56,207 nucleotides of DNA from Ruminococcus sp. (GTDB taxonomy: Bacteria > Bacillota > Clostridia > Oscillospirales > Ruminococcaceae), in assembly GCF_024692365.1 (NCBI RefSeq), contig NZ_JAILMR010000121.1, forward strand, positions 1-56,207, in the 5' to 3' direction. Within the stretch, counting starts at the first letter, position 1; each line of letters begins with the position of its first letter. This document shows, in pieces, positions 23,107 to 31,240 of this stretch. The translations under genes and the position numbers were made by a program. Under the pieces are notes generated by a model that was not told where the DNA came from, searched no databases, and saw nothing but the letters and a program-made list of their open reading frames with translations.

Positions 23107-25419
23107 ATGGATAACAATAATCGTCCCCGTGCCAGACAAAAAAATTATCAGTCTGGCGGAAGCGGCGTTCATAAACGCGGCAGCGGTATCGGCGGTGGTC
23201 CTGTCGGTTCTGGCAGCGGCGGAGGTAGTTCCTCGGGCGGAGGTCCCAGCCGTGCGGCACTTGGCGGCGGTGGTTCGCTGCTGATAGTAATCGCGATAGT
23301 AGTTTTCAATCTGCTGACAGGCGGAAAAGGCGGCAGCACTTCAAACGGCGGCAGCGGTTCACCCTCTGGATATGAAGCTATTGATACTTCGGGATTCACC
23401 GCGTACAACAGCACTGAACTGGATACCACGGTAGCAGAGGGTTCCCGCGCAAAGTACACCTCGATAAAGGGTGACGGCAAGGACGATGTTACACTTATGA
23501 TATATATGTGCGGCACCGACCTTGAATCCAAGTACGGTATGGCTTCTTCCGACCTTGCGGAGATGGCTGCTTCAAAATACGGCGACAACGTTAATATTAT
23601 TGTATACACAGGCGGCTGCAAGGGTTGGAAGACAAAGGGTGTCAGCGACAGCGTCAACCAGATATATCAGGTGAAAGACGGCGGTCTGAAGCCTTTGGTA
23701 AAGGATGACGGCAAAAAGGCTATGACCGACCCGAGCAATCTTTCTTCCTTTATAAAGTATTGCAGCAAGAATTTCCCTGCTAACAGAAACGAGCTTATCC
23801 TCTGGGATCACGGCGGAGGATCTGTCAGCGGTTACGGCTACGATGAAAAGAACAAGTCGGCAGGTTCGATGGATCTTGCTGGCATAAACAAGGCGCTGAA
23901 AGACGGCGGTGTGAAGTTCGACTTCATAGGCTTTGATGCCTGCCTTATGGCTACTGCGGAAACAGCTCTGATGCTGGGTCAGCACGCCGATTACATGATA
24001 GCTTCCGAGGAGACCGAGCCGGGTATCGGCTGGTATTACACCAACTGGCTTTCCAAGCTGGGTGAGAACACCTCAATGCCTACTATCGAGATAGGCAAGA
24101 ACATTGTTGATGATTTTGTGGCTGCCTGCGGCAAGAAATGCCCCAGCTCACAGACCACACTTTCAGTAATCGACCTTGCAGAATTCTCCAATACTGTACC
24201 TTCAAAGCTTTCGGCTTTTGCGACTTCGGTAAGCGGAAAGATAACTGCAAAGGACTACAAGTCAGTATCAACAGCAAGAAACAACACCCGTGAATTTGCC
24301 AAGAGTTCCAAGATAGATCAGGTCGATCTGGTTGATCTTGCGGACAAGGTCGGCACTTCCGAGGGTAAGGCGCTTTGTGACGTACTCAAGGGTGCTATAA
24401 AGTACAACCGTACTTCTGCCAGCATGACAAATGCTTACGGCGTATCCATATACTTCCCTTACAAGAGGACATCTTTTGTAGATTCAGCCTGCAGCACTTA
24501 CAGTGCTATCGGCATGGGTGACGAATACAGTAAATGTATACGTCAGTTTGCAAAGCTTGAAACAAGCGGTCAGATAGCTGCGGGCGGCACAGGTTCACCT
24601 CTGGGTTCGCTGTTTGGCAGCGGCAGCAGCGGTTCAAGCGGCAGTGCCGACATCATCGGCGGACTGCTCAGTGCTTTCCTGGGCGATTCGGGCAGGAGCA
24701 TTGACGGTCTTGACAGAAGCAACACCGATTTCATGAACGAGGAAAGCATATCCGACAGCGATACTGCTGAGTATCTCTCACTGAATTACTTCGATGTAAA
24801 CAATCTGGTATGGGAAGAAAAGGACGGCAAGCACCTCATTGATCTTCCCGAAAATCAGTGGGCACTGGTACAGAGCATTGATCTGAACCTGTTCTACGAT
24901 GACGGCAGCGGATATATCGACCTTGGTCTTGATAATATGTACAGCTTTGAGGACGGCAAGCTCGTAGCCGACACCGACAAGACATGGGTCTCCATCAACA
25001 ATCAGCCTGTGGCATACTATCACACTGATACAGTTGAGAACGGCGATGATTACACCATCACAGGCTATGTTCCCGCGCTTCTCAACGGTGACAGAGTTGA
25101 TCTTATACTGAAATTCACCGACGAGAACCCGAACGGTGAGGTCATCGGTGCGACATCAGCTTATGTTGACGGCGAGACAGACACAGTCGCAAAGGGTGAG
25201 ATCGACATCAACGACGGCGACACAATTGATTTCCTCTGCGATTATTACAGCTATGACGGCGTATATCAGGACAGCTACAAGCTGGGCGAACAGATAACCG
25301 TAAAGGGCGATCTGGCTATCAGCGACACCGACGTTGGCAGCGGCAACGTAAGGCTGACATACAAGTTCACCGATATATACGATCAGGCTTACTGGACGCC
25401 TTATTTTGAGTTGAAATAA
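23107..25419 (+). CDS. Membrane-anchored clostripain-family (C11) cysteine peptidase
   Basis: The 770-aa protein starts with a Gly/Ser-rich low-complexity cytoplasmic stretch (residues 15-56), then one membrane helix (57-70), a second Gly/Ser linker, and a C11 peptidase domain from about residue 125. The catalytic pair is visible: His235 in LWDHGGG and Cys279 in FDACLM, each after a hydrophobic strand as in caspase-fold enzymes. A Gly/Ser hinge follows at 500-520, then an all-beta C-terminal region of about 240 residues. Clostripain cleaves after Arg. GGGAGG before the ATG. Confidence 0.88.
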   Translation: MDNNNRPRARQKNYQSGGSGVHKRGSGIGGGPVGSGSGGGSSSGGGPSRAALGGGGSLLIVIAIVVFNLLTGGKGGSTSNGGSGSPSGYEAIDTSGFTAYNSTELDTTVAEGSRAKYTSIKGDGKDDVTLMIYMCGTDLESKYGMASSDLAEMAASKYGDNVNIIVYTGGCKGWKTKGVSDSVNQIYQVKDGGLKPLVKDDGKKAMTDPSNLSSFIKYCSKNFPANRNELILWDHGGGSVSGYGYDEKNKSAGSMDLAGINKALKDGGVKFDFIGFDACLMATAETALMLGQHADYMIASEETEPGIGWYYTNWLSKLGENTSMPTIEIGKNIVDDFVAACGKKCPSSQTTLSVIDLAEFSNTVPSKLSAFATSVSGKITAKDYKSVSTARNNTREFAKSSKIDQVDLVDLADKVGTSEGKALCDVLKGAIKYNRTSASMTNAYGVSIYFPYKRTSFVDSACSTYSAIGMGDEYSKCIRQFAKLETSGQIAAGGTGSPLGSLFGSGSSGSSGSADIIGGLLSAFLGDSGRSIDGLDRSNTDFMNEESISDSDTAEYLSLNYFDVNNLVWEEKDGKHLIDLPENQWALVQSIDLNLFYDDGSGYIDLGLDNMYSFEDGKLVADTDKTWVSINNQPVAYYHTDTVENGDDYTITGYVPALLNGDRVDLILKFTDENPNGEVIGATSAYVDGETDTVAKGEIDINDGDTIDFLCDYYSYDGVYQDSYKLGEQITVKGDLAISDTDVGSGNVRLTYKFTDIYDQAYWTPYFELK

Positions 25420-25444
25420 GTCTGCTGACTATCAAGAAAATACT

Positions 25445-25490
25445 AAGCCGACGGCTCGCGGATACTATGGCGGGCTGTCGGCTTTTTGTT
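25445..25490 (+). terminator. Rho-independent terminator of the C11 peptidase gene
   Basis: Stem AGCCGACGGCTCGC / GCGGGCTGTCGGCT followed by TTTTTGTTTG, 25 bases after the stop. Confidence 0.85.
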
Positions 25491-25504
25491 TGCTGTTTTA
25501 TTTA

Positions 25505-25580
25505 GACGTACTGCGGGGTGGGTCGCCCCTCTCTCCGTTCGGGTCGAGCCGTCAAAGAACAGCGACTGCGTCGGCTGTGG
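25505..25580. repeat. Dispersed GACGTACTGCGGGG repeat, copy 2
   Basis: It repeats the words GACGTACTGCGGGG, GTCGCCCCTC and GCGACTG-GTCGG of 22520-22575, with a small insertion. It is non-coding; an open frame on either strand here is a by-product. Confidence 0.6.
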
Positions 25581-25635
25581 CTGTCGCTGTTTGACGGCGG
25601 GCGCGGGCAATATTATACGGACTAAGTTTGTGCGG

Positions 25636-25867
25636 GTGGTATCGTTTGGTACACGCTCGCATTTTTGGTATACATTCGTATCGCTCTTATAGTTCGTGGT
25701 ACATTTTGGTATCGTGCCTTGGTGATTGAGGGCTCTGCCAACAGTCAACAAAGTTGACTGTGCAAACATCCCGCAAGCTTTTCGCGAAAAGCTTGACCAA
25801 AAGCTCTCTTCCTTGGCATTCTATCCACAGTACAGCTAAGTTGTTGCCCTGCCAACAATTATGAATT
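25636..25867 (-). repeat. Dispersed composite repeat, copy A
   Basis: Read on the plus strand it has a GTATCGTTTGGTA...TTCGTATCGC block (25636-25700) and then a CGCAAGCTTTTCGCGAAAAG stem, CTTGACCAAAAGCTCT and CCTTGGCATTCTATCC. It ends with the 25-bp GTTGCCCTGCC block (25843-25867). Blocks 1-3 recur inverted in copy B (30969-31165) and block 4 inverted in copy C (21318-21415). The 590-bp gap between the peptidase and Nudix genes is otherwise made only of terminator, repeat 2 and the Nudix promoter. Confidence 0.75.
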
Positions 25868-25913
25868 GTGAATTATGAATTATGAATTGTTAATGTAATT
25901 TTCCCGATAGGTA

Positions 25914-25942
25914 TAGACAAATCCTTGTAAATGTGGTATAAT
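25914..25942 (+). promoter_or_regulatory. Sigma-A promoter of the Nudix gene
   Basis: TAGACA (25914-25919), 17-bp spacer, TATAAT (25937-25942), about 70 bases before the ATG. Confidence 0.7.
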
Positions 25943-26011
25943 AATTTTGATACATCTAAGGAGCTGCCCTATTTGCGCACGGGCAGGCTCGCAAAGAAAG
26001 GAAGCTAGATA

Positions 26012-26416
26012 ATGCTGCATGAAAAATCCTGTGGAGCTATTGTGTACCGCAAGTACCACGGCAACACGGAAATATTGCTGATAAAGCACATCAACAGCGG
26101 ACACTGGTCTTTCCCGAAAGGCCATGTTGAGGGCGATGAGACCGAGGAGGAGACCGCTAAGCGCGAGATCTTCGAGGAAACAGGCATTGAAGTCAACCTT
26201 GACACCACGTTCCGTGAGATAGTGTCTTATTCGCCGCGCAAGGATACCCAGAAGATCGTGGTATACTTCATCGGTAAAGCAAAAAATACCGACTACCGCC
26301 CTCAGGAAGACGAGATATCCGAGATACGCTGGGTCGAGATAGACCGATGCAGTCAGGTCCTCGCTTACGAGAACGACAGGAGTATCGTCAACAAGGCGAA
26401 GAAATTTATTATCTGA
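26012..26416 (+). CDS. Nudix hydrolase, Ap4A-hydrolase-like
   Basis: The 134-aa protein has a full Nudix box, GHVEGDETEEETAKREIFEE followed by TGI, matching GX5EX7REUXEEXGU with all metal-binding acids. The N-terminus EKSCGAIVYRK and the SFPKGH lead-in are typical of bis(5'-nucleosyl)-tetraphosphatases, which cleave Ap4A in the cytosol. The gene has its own promoter and terminator. Another nucleoside-diphosphate derivative could be the substrate. Confidence 0.88.
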   Translation: MLHEKSCGAIVYRKYHGNTEILLIKHINSGHWSFPKGHVEGDETEEETAKREIFEETGIEVNLDTTFREIVSYSPRKDTQKIVVYFIGKAKNTDYRPQEDEISEIRWVEIDRCSQVLAYENDRSIVNKAKKFII

Positions 26417-26420
26417 TAGA

Positions 26421-26460
26421 AAACGAGTCCCTGCTTGCGGCTAGGGGCTCGTTTGTTTTT
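26421..26460 (+). terminator. Rho-independent terminator of the Nudix gene
   Basis: Stem AAACGAGTCCCT / AGGGGCTCGTTT followed by GTTTTT, a few bases after the stop. Confidence 0.85.
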
Positions 26461-26497
26461 GGGGCTGTCTCTTTAGCGCGCTGTTCACAATGGCGTA

Positions 26498-27274
26498 CTA
26501 TCGGGTAATATTCAACGCAGAACTTTCGCGGTAATGGGTCGGGGTAAGTCCTGTCTGTTTTCTGAAAACGCCTGTGAAATAGTCTACCGACGAAAATCCC
26601 AGAAGCTCGCTTATCTCGCAGACACGGAGTTTGCCTGTTCTCAGCAGTTCCTTTGCGTACTCTATGCGGAATGTATTGTAGAAGCTGTTGAAGGTCATTC
26701 CTGTTTCCTGCTTGAACAGTTTGCCGAAATAATCGCGGTTGAAGCTGAAATACTCGGCGGCTGAACCTGTTGTGGCTGTCTCGCCCTCGCTGTGGGCTAT
26801 GAAATCGCGGAGTTTCGATATGAACCCTGTGCTGCCCTTATCCAGAACAGCAAAAGCTTTCTCAGCGGCGCGGCAGTACTCTTCGCCCGGCTTGCCCTTT
26901 GCCGCAATACGGCGTGCCGTCATAACTGCGCGGCGCAGTCTGCTGCGGGAGGGTGGTTCTGCTATAACATCGCAGGCACCCATTGAGAAATATCTGCCGA
27001 CCCCCGCACCCTCGGTACGCGGGACTATCACCACGGCGGCTATGCCTTTCTCGGTGCATTTTTTCAGTATGACTGCCGCATCGGTCTCGGGGGGGCGGTC
27101 TGTTACCACAACTATACCTATATCACCGCTTTCAAGTGCAGAAAGGGCTTCGCGGGTATTCACAGCTGTCTGCTCTGCGGTCATACCCAGTTCTCGCCAC
27201 AGGGACATCGACTTATACCTTCTCATCCTGACGGCGTCGCTCTCCGCCAGAAGAACTCTTATAGGAGCTGTCAT
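26498..27274 (-). CDS. Response-regulator-like protein with AraC-type DNA-binding domain
   Basis: The 258-aa protein has an N-terminal receiver-like domain (IRVLLAESDAVRMRRY; acidic residues E11 and D13, candidate phospho-acceptor D59 in VVVTDRPPETD). Its C-terminal AraC/XylS domain contains two HTH motifs (EYFSFNRDYFGKLFKQETGM and VCEISELLGFSSVDYFTGVF). The conserved receiver lysine is not evident, so the receiver may be degenerate. No histidine kinase is adjacent. Such YesN-type regulators usually control sugar ABC transporters. Confidence 0.8.
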   Translation of the reverse strand: MTAPIRVLLAESDAVRMRRYKSMSLWRELGMTAEQTAVNTREALSALESGDIGIVVVTDRPPETDAAVILKKCTEKGIAAVVIVPRTEGAGVGRYFSMGACDVIAEPPSRSRLRRAVMTARRIAAKGKPGEEYCRAAEKAFAVLDKGSTGFISKLRDFIAHSEGETATTGSAAEYFSFNRDYFGKLFKQETGMTFNSFYNTFRIEYAKELLRTGKLRVCEISELLGFSSVDYFTGVFRKQTGLTPTHYRESSALNITR

Positions 27275-27301
27275 TTTACCTCACCTCCGAAAAAATATAA
27301 A

Positions 27302-27332
27302 AAGACGCCATAATCAATGATTACAGCGTCCT
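27302..27332 (-). terminator. Rho-independent terminator of the acylphosphatase-to-AlkD operon
   Basis: On the minus strand GACGC-GTAATCA / TGATTA-GGCGTC is followed by TTTTTATATTTTTT. It separates the AlkD-like gene from the AraC-type regulator gene. Confidence 0.8.
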
Positions 27333-27423
27333 TGCCTGACTTATTTTATTGTTATCATTTTAACATATCCCGTCGGGATTGTCAATGTCATTTTTGCAGA
27401 AAATTAGTGTCCCGAAATAAGTT

Positions 27424-28110
27424 CTATTTGGGCATTTTCCGCTTAAAACCCGAAAGATAAGCCTTTCTGTCCTCGGGTATCTTCAGGCTCTCTTTCGCCT
27501 TTTGTATGGCTTTGTTGCTCACCCAAGGGCTGAGTTTCGCCTCGGTGATAAAGGGCAACGCCTCATCATACCTCTGTGCAAGCGCTTCCGCAAAGAACCA
27601 CGCCTGCATCATCTTTACATAGTATTCCTCGGACTGCACTGCGGCTGTCCATTCAAGATACTCCGCCTTAAAGTGTTCACCCAGATAATGCATCATCAGC
27701 ATTTTCATGCCAAAGCGCACTGTATAGCACTTTCCGCTTTCTATCCAGCCTTTTATATGGGGCAGAAGTTCCTCCTGCCTGCCTTTGAAGCTTTTGGGAT
27801 TCAGCTGGTCGCAGGTCGCCCAGTTATCCACATAGGGCAGAAATCTTTCCACTTCCGCCAACGCTTTGTCAAAGTCCTTAATTTCGGTGATTGTCAGGGA
27901 ATGAAGCTGATTTTCGTCAAAAAGCTTATGCGGCACGTCAGCCAGAAAGCCGTCGGCTTCACCGCTTTTTATCAGCTTTTTCGCAAGTTTCCTGATATCG
28001 GGGGTGCGCACACCAAGGAACACCTCATCGGGAACATTTGGCAGAAGCTTGCTCTGAAAATCGCGGTATTCCTTATCAGCCACCGCTTCAAGCTCGGCTT
28101 TTATATCCAT
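27424..28110 (-). CDS. DNA alkylation repair protein, AlkD/AlkC-like HEAT-repeat
   Basis: The 228-aa protein has the AlkD-type opening YRDFQSKLLPNVPDEVFLGV with TPDIRKLAKK, then FLPYVDNWATCDQLNPKSFK, MMHYLGEHF and AKLSPWVSNKAIQKA, typical of the DNA-alkylation-repair family in Bacillota. These glycosylases remove positively charged alkyl bases using stacked HEAT-like helices. The start MDIKAELEA lies 1 base after the stop of the upstream gene, with AAGGA inside that gene's end; an upstream in-frame Met would lie within the previous gene. Confidence 0.85.
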   Translation of the reverse strand: MDIKAELEAVADKEYRDFQSKLLPNVPDEVFLGVRTPDIRKLAKKLIKSGEADGFLADVPHKLFDENQLHSLTITEIKDFDKALAEVERFLPYVDNWATCDQLNPKSFKGRQEELLPHIKGWIESGKCYTVRFGMKMLMMHYLGEHFKAEYLEWTAAVQSEEYYVKMMQAWFFAEALAQRYDEALPFITEAKLSPWVSNKAIQKAKESLKIPEDRKAYLSGFKRKMPK

Positions 28111-28111
28111 G

Positions 28112-29146
28112 TCAGTAATCCTTCGGCAGACCGCAGGCTTCACAGGTCTTTTTGAACACGCCCTTGAAATGTCCGCCGCAGTGTCGGCAAAGACCCTGCT
28201 TTACAAGGAATTCGTCCAGCCAGGGTGTAGTTGCGAAAACGTCCATATAATTATAGGGAAGCTTGCCCATATTCACCTTTCTCAGTGAACTGCACCCCGC
28301 GAATGTTCTTACGCCAGAACCGTCGTTCTCAAAAGTTTCGATAGAAGCAGGAACTGTCACCACCGAAAGATTGCGGCATTCGGCAAAAGCAGATGCGCCA
28401 AGAGATATGACCGTGCCGGGGATAAGCACCTCTGTAAGACCAAAACAGCCCGAAAAAGCGTAGGCACCGATAGTTTTGACTCCCGGGGGGATAGTCAGTG
28501 CACGAAGTTCGCGGCAGTCGGCAAAGGCATAGCTGCCGATATTCTTGATATTGCCGTGAAGTTTTATGGTGGTCAGTGCTACACAGCCGCGGAAGGTATC
28601 ATTCGCAAGCTCGTGTATAGCCTTTGGCAGCTTGACGGAAGCAAGCTCGGAACAGCCGTTAAATGCCCCCGCGCCTATCTGTGTGACAGCATCGGGGATA
28701 TCCATAGCTGACAGCTTAACACAGCCGTTGAATGCGTTGGAACCTATCCTTGTGAGAGTTTTCGGCATATCCACTGTTTCAAGGGCAGTACAGCCGAAAA
28801 ATGCGCCCCACATTCCGTTGCCCGCGCTCTGTATCTCGGTGCAGCCATCGGGAAGAACTACCCTGTGAACGTTCACGCAGTCCTTGAAAGCCTGTGCGCC
28901 TATGGCAGAAACGCCATCGGGTACATAGACCACAGGGTCGCTGCCGTTGTACTTCTCCAGCACGCCTGCACGTATGGCAAACACAGGACCGTTGTTTACA
29001 GGCTGTTCTTCGGGGATAAATACCTCGGCTTTCTGCATGGGTACAGCAAAAGCCGCGCCGCAGCTCTGGCATACCGCAGCGGTGAGACCGCTGTCTATAC
29101 GGTTAATGTCCCCGCACATAGGGCAGGCAACATCTATCTCTGTCAT
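28112..29146 (-). CDS. BspA-type leucine-rich-repeat protein with zinc ribbons
   Basis: The protein has 344 aa. An N-terminal zinc ribbon (CPMCGDINRI, CQSC) is followed by about 8 BspA/TpLRR repeats of 22-24 residues (pattern F-x-G-C-x-x-L-x-x-V-x-x-P-x-x-V-x-x-I-G), with a second ribbon CRHCGG...CEACG at the end. There is no signal peptide, so unlike surface BspA proteins it should be cytosolic. The start at MTEIDVACPMCG follows GGAGGAG, and the longer upstream frame overlaps the YkgJ-type gene. Confidence 0.82.
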   Translation of the reverse strand: MTEIDVACPMCGDINRIDSGLTAAVCQSCGAAFAVPMQKAEVFIPEEQPVNNGPVFAIRAGVLEKYNGSDPVVYVPDGVSAIGAQAFKDCVNVHRVVLPDGCTEIQSAGNGMWGAFFGCTALETVDMPKTLTRIGSNAFNGCVKLSAMDIPDAVTQIGAGAFNGCSELASVKLPKAIHELANDTFRGCVALTTIKLHGNIKNIGSYAFADCRELRALTIPPGVKTIGAYAFSGCFGLTEVLIPGTVISLGASAFAECRNLSVVTVPASIETFENDGSGVRTFAGCSSLRKVNMGKLPYNYMDVFATTPWLDEFLVKQGLCRHCGGHFKGVFKKTCEACGLPKDY

Positions 29147-29148
29147 TT

Positions 29149-29631
29149 TCAACACTCCTCCGCGACCATTATGGGATAGCCGCTGATATATTTTTTCACC
29201 GCAAACGGTGCTCTGTCCGCATAAGCAAATATCTGCGGAGCAAGTTCCTTTGCTACCGCCTGGATCTCGCACAGGGGTCTTGTCTGCACAACGGGGCATA
29301 CCGTTGAAAGCACTATAACCCTTGTGCCGTGGAGATCCATCACCCTGAAAGGCCATATGCGGCAGTCGAAAGGCTTTTCGGTGCCCATTATACAGCCCTT
29401 TTCATGATCCAGCAGCGAGCAGTAATACAAATCCCTGTCAGGCTCTTTCTGCAATTTAAGCAGACAGTGATCTTCATGCTCGAAAAACTGCTGATCGGGC
29501 TTGAATTTATCAAGGATAAGCTGGCGGGTGCTGTCTTCTATGATCGGGGTCTCCCACAGGTCATAGCTGTCAAAACAACAGCAGAGCTTACATTTTGCAC
29601 ATTCCTCGCGGGTAAGCAGTTTACCTATCAT
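29149..29631 (-). CDS. YkgJ-family cysteine-cluster protein
   Basis: The 160-aa protein begins MIGKLLTREECAKCKLCCCF, with the CxxCxxCCC cluster that binds zinc or Fe-S in YkgJ/Fer4-like proteins. It has a further CLL, a CxxL...C pair and FDCRIWPFRV as in the family. The start is chosen at ATG 29631 after AGGAGAAG; upstream in-frame codons lie inside the kinase gene. The exact function of YkgJ proteins is unknown. Confidence 0.8.
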   Translation of the reverse strand: MIGKLLTREECAKCKLCCCFDSYDLWETPIIEDSTRQLILDKFKPDQQFFEHEDHCLLKLQKEPDRDLYYCSLLDHEKGCIMGTEKPFDCRIWPFRVMDLHGTRVIVLSTVCPVVQTRPLCEIQAVAKELAPQIFAYADRAPFAVKKYISGYPIMVAEEC

Positions 29632-29641
29632 ATCGCTTCTC

Positions 29642-30586
29642 CTAGTCCGTGTATATGCTGCCGCCGAGGAATTCCCTGACAAGGCTGTCCCTGCCGATGA
29701 GTTCGGTGTCAATGGGATCGACTTCTTCCAGCAGACCGAGTATGCTCTTGTACTTGTCGAAGTCCTTGTAGGTCTTGCTGACTTCCCTCATCTTATCCAG
29801 CAGAAGTCCCTTGTATGCGGCGGGCTCATAGCCTATGTAGGTATCCAGCGAGAATTCCTTTTCTTCCTCTGCACGGTACTTAAAGGGCAGAATGAACCTC
29901 TCTTCACCGCGGGATACGTTCCTGAACATATCAAAAGTCTCCGCAGGACCTCTTCCTCTCGACCTCTCGTCACGGATAAGTCTGCGCATCAGTCTTATCA
30001 TTGAAGGGTGTACCACCACGCCGCTGTTGAGTTCGATACGTGTGCGGACACTGACGTACATACATCTTGCAAAGTCGCCCGCGCCGCCTGTTACCAGCGG
30101 ATTGAGAGCGTGTATACCCTCAAACACGATGATATCGTCCTTACCGCGCTTGAACAGAAAACCATCGGAAGATGACTGTTCAGCAAAATTGAATTTAGGT
30201 ATCATTACCTCCTCACAGCGGGATATCTTCTCCATATGCTCGTTGAGCTTGTTGATATCTATCCGCATGGGAGATTCGTAGTCGGGTGAACCGTCCTCGT
30301 TGACTATATGCTCAAAGTAACCCTTTGGCAGAAAATAGTCATCCATCGATATGGTGTGTGTATGTATGCCCATATCATCCAGCATATTATCTATTTTAAG
30401 AGCAGTGGTCGTCTTGCCAGAGCCCGAAGGACCCGCAAGGAGTATGATAGGGCGTTCGCGGTGTTCATCAGCTATCCTTTCAGCTGCACGGCGGAGCTTC
30501 TTCTCGTACTTCTCGTTGCATTCCGCGATAAAACCGCTCTGTTCAGCGACCTTGCTGTTAAGTTTATTGATATTGATCTTTTTCAT
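29642..30586 (-). CDS. Uridine kinase-like P-loop kinase
   Basis: The 314-aa protein carries a Walker A motif, LLAGPSGSGKTTTALKI near residue 49, DDYFLPKGYFEH typical of phosphoribulokinase/uridine kinase (PRK/URK) proteins, and VFEGIHALNP for Walker B and the substrate loop. The N-terminal 40-residue extension resembles the half-size AAA/TGS-less URK-like proteins of Clostridia rather than classic Udk (about 210 aa). The true substrate is uncertain. It lies in the acylphosphatase operon. Confidence 0.82.
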   Translation of the reverse strand: MKKININKLNSKVAEQSGFIAECNEKYEKKLRRAAERIADEHRERPIILLAGPSGSGKTTTALKIDNMLDDMGIHTHTISMDDYFLPKGYFEHIVNEDGSPDYESPMRIDINKLNEHMEKISRCEEVMIPKFNFAEQSSSDGFLFKRGKDDIIVFEGIHALNPLVTGGAGDFARCMYVSVRTRIELNSGVVVHPSMIRLMRRLIRDERSRGRGPAETFDMFRNVSRGEERFILPFKYRAEEEKEFSLDTYIGYEPAAYKGLLLDKMREVSKTYKDFDKYKSILGLLEEVDPIDTELIGRDSLVREFLGGSIYTD

Positions 30587-30604
30587 GTCACGTCTACTCC
30601 GTTT

Positions 30605-30874
30605 TCATCGTATTCTGAACATGGAGTCACCCTCAGGCGGGATACGCTTGACCTCCATGCTTTCGATGCGTATAAACCTGCCGCTGTCTATACTCATCAG
30701 GGTGCTGTCGATATCAGCTTCAGTCCCTTCAAACTCAGCTTCGACATTACCATCGTAAAGATTTTTCACCCAGCCCGTCACACCGAACTGCTGTGCGGCA
30801 TAGTAGGCAGTATAGCGAAACCCGACTCCCTGCACACTGCCATGGAATATTATATGTTTTCTTATTTTTTCCAT
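30605..30874 (-). CDS. acyP: Acylphosphatase
   Basis: An 89-aa enzyme hydrolysing carboxyl-phosphate bonds. The catalytic motif FHGSVQGVGFRYTAYYAA contains the phosphate-binding Arg, and GWVKNLYDGNVEAEFEG contains the catalytic Asn. The start at MEKIRKH gives the usual family length; a longer frame starting at 30907 would leave almost no leader, because the promoter -10 is at 30925-30930. First gene of the five-gene leftward operon. Confidence 0.92.
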   Translation of the reverse strand: MEKIRKHIIFHGSVQGVGFRYTAYYAAQQFGVTGWVKNLYDGNVEAEFEGTEADIDSTLMSIDSGRFIRIESMEVKRIPPEGDSMFRIR

Positions 30875-30924
30875 TAACTGCACCGCCTGTCCTACTGCAA
30901 AAAACATAAAACCAGAATAGCTAT

Positions 30925-30953
30925 ATTATAACATTTTTGTGCAGATTTGTCAA
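30925..30953 (-). promoter_or_regulatory. Consensus sigma-A promoter of the acylphosphatase operon
   Basis: On the minus strand TTGACA (30948-30953), 17-bp spacer, TATAAT (30925-30930): perfect hexamers and spacing. ATAGCTA follows the -10, as in the promoter at 40960-40988. Confidence 0.88.
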
Positions 30954-30968
30954 TCATGCTCGAATGTT

Positions 30969-31165
30969 GATAGAATGCCAAGGAGAAGAGCTTTTGGTCA
31001 AGCCTTTCGCGAAAGGCTTGCGGGAGGCTTGACAGCGCGCTTTGTTTCCTTGGCATTCTATCCCCAATATACGACAAACTACAAGTGCGATACGAACCTA
31101 TACCACAATGTGCGTTGACAATACCAAACTATACGACCGTATACTTTGGTATAGTTTCGTATAAC
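30969..31165. repeat. Dispersed composite repeat, copy B
   Basis: It starts with GATAGAATGCCAAGGA, AGAGCTTTTGGTCAAGC and the stem CCTTTCGCGAAAGG, then TCCTTGGCATTCTATCCCC and the block that on the minus strand reads TATAGTTTGGTA...TTCGTATCGCAC. It is the inverted counterpart of copy A (25636-25826) with mismatches. The outer AGAATGCCAAGGA and TCCTTGGCATTCT form terminal inverted repeats around a shorter palindrome. Confidence 0.78.
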
Positions 31166-31167
31166 AA

Positions 31168-31206
31168 AATATCCCGCGGGATACCAAAGTCTCGCGGGAT
31201 ATTTTT
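31168..31206. terminator. Bidirectional hairpin after metF
   Basis: ATCCCGCG / CGCGGGAT stem, with TATTTTT on the plus side and TATTTTG on the minus side, 35 bases downstream of the metF stop. With copy B it fills the gap 30875-31240. Confidence 0.7.
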
Positions 31207-31240
31207 CTGACTGTGAAAAAATGGGGGTAGTCGTTATTGA

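Noticed and set aside
30875..30907. Upstream start giving a 100-aa acylphosphatase
   Set aside because: The -10 box lies at 30925-30930, leaving an unlikely 10-base leader, and the extension has no family similarity.
21318..31165. CRISPR-like array made from the repeated GCCAAGGA units
   Set aside because: Copies are kilobases apart, in both orientations and imperfect, without regular spacers or cas genes.
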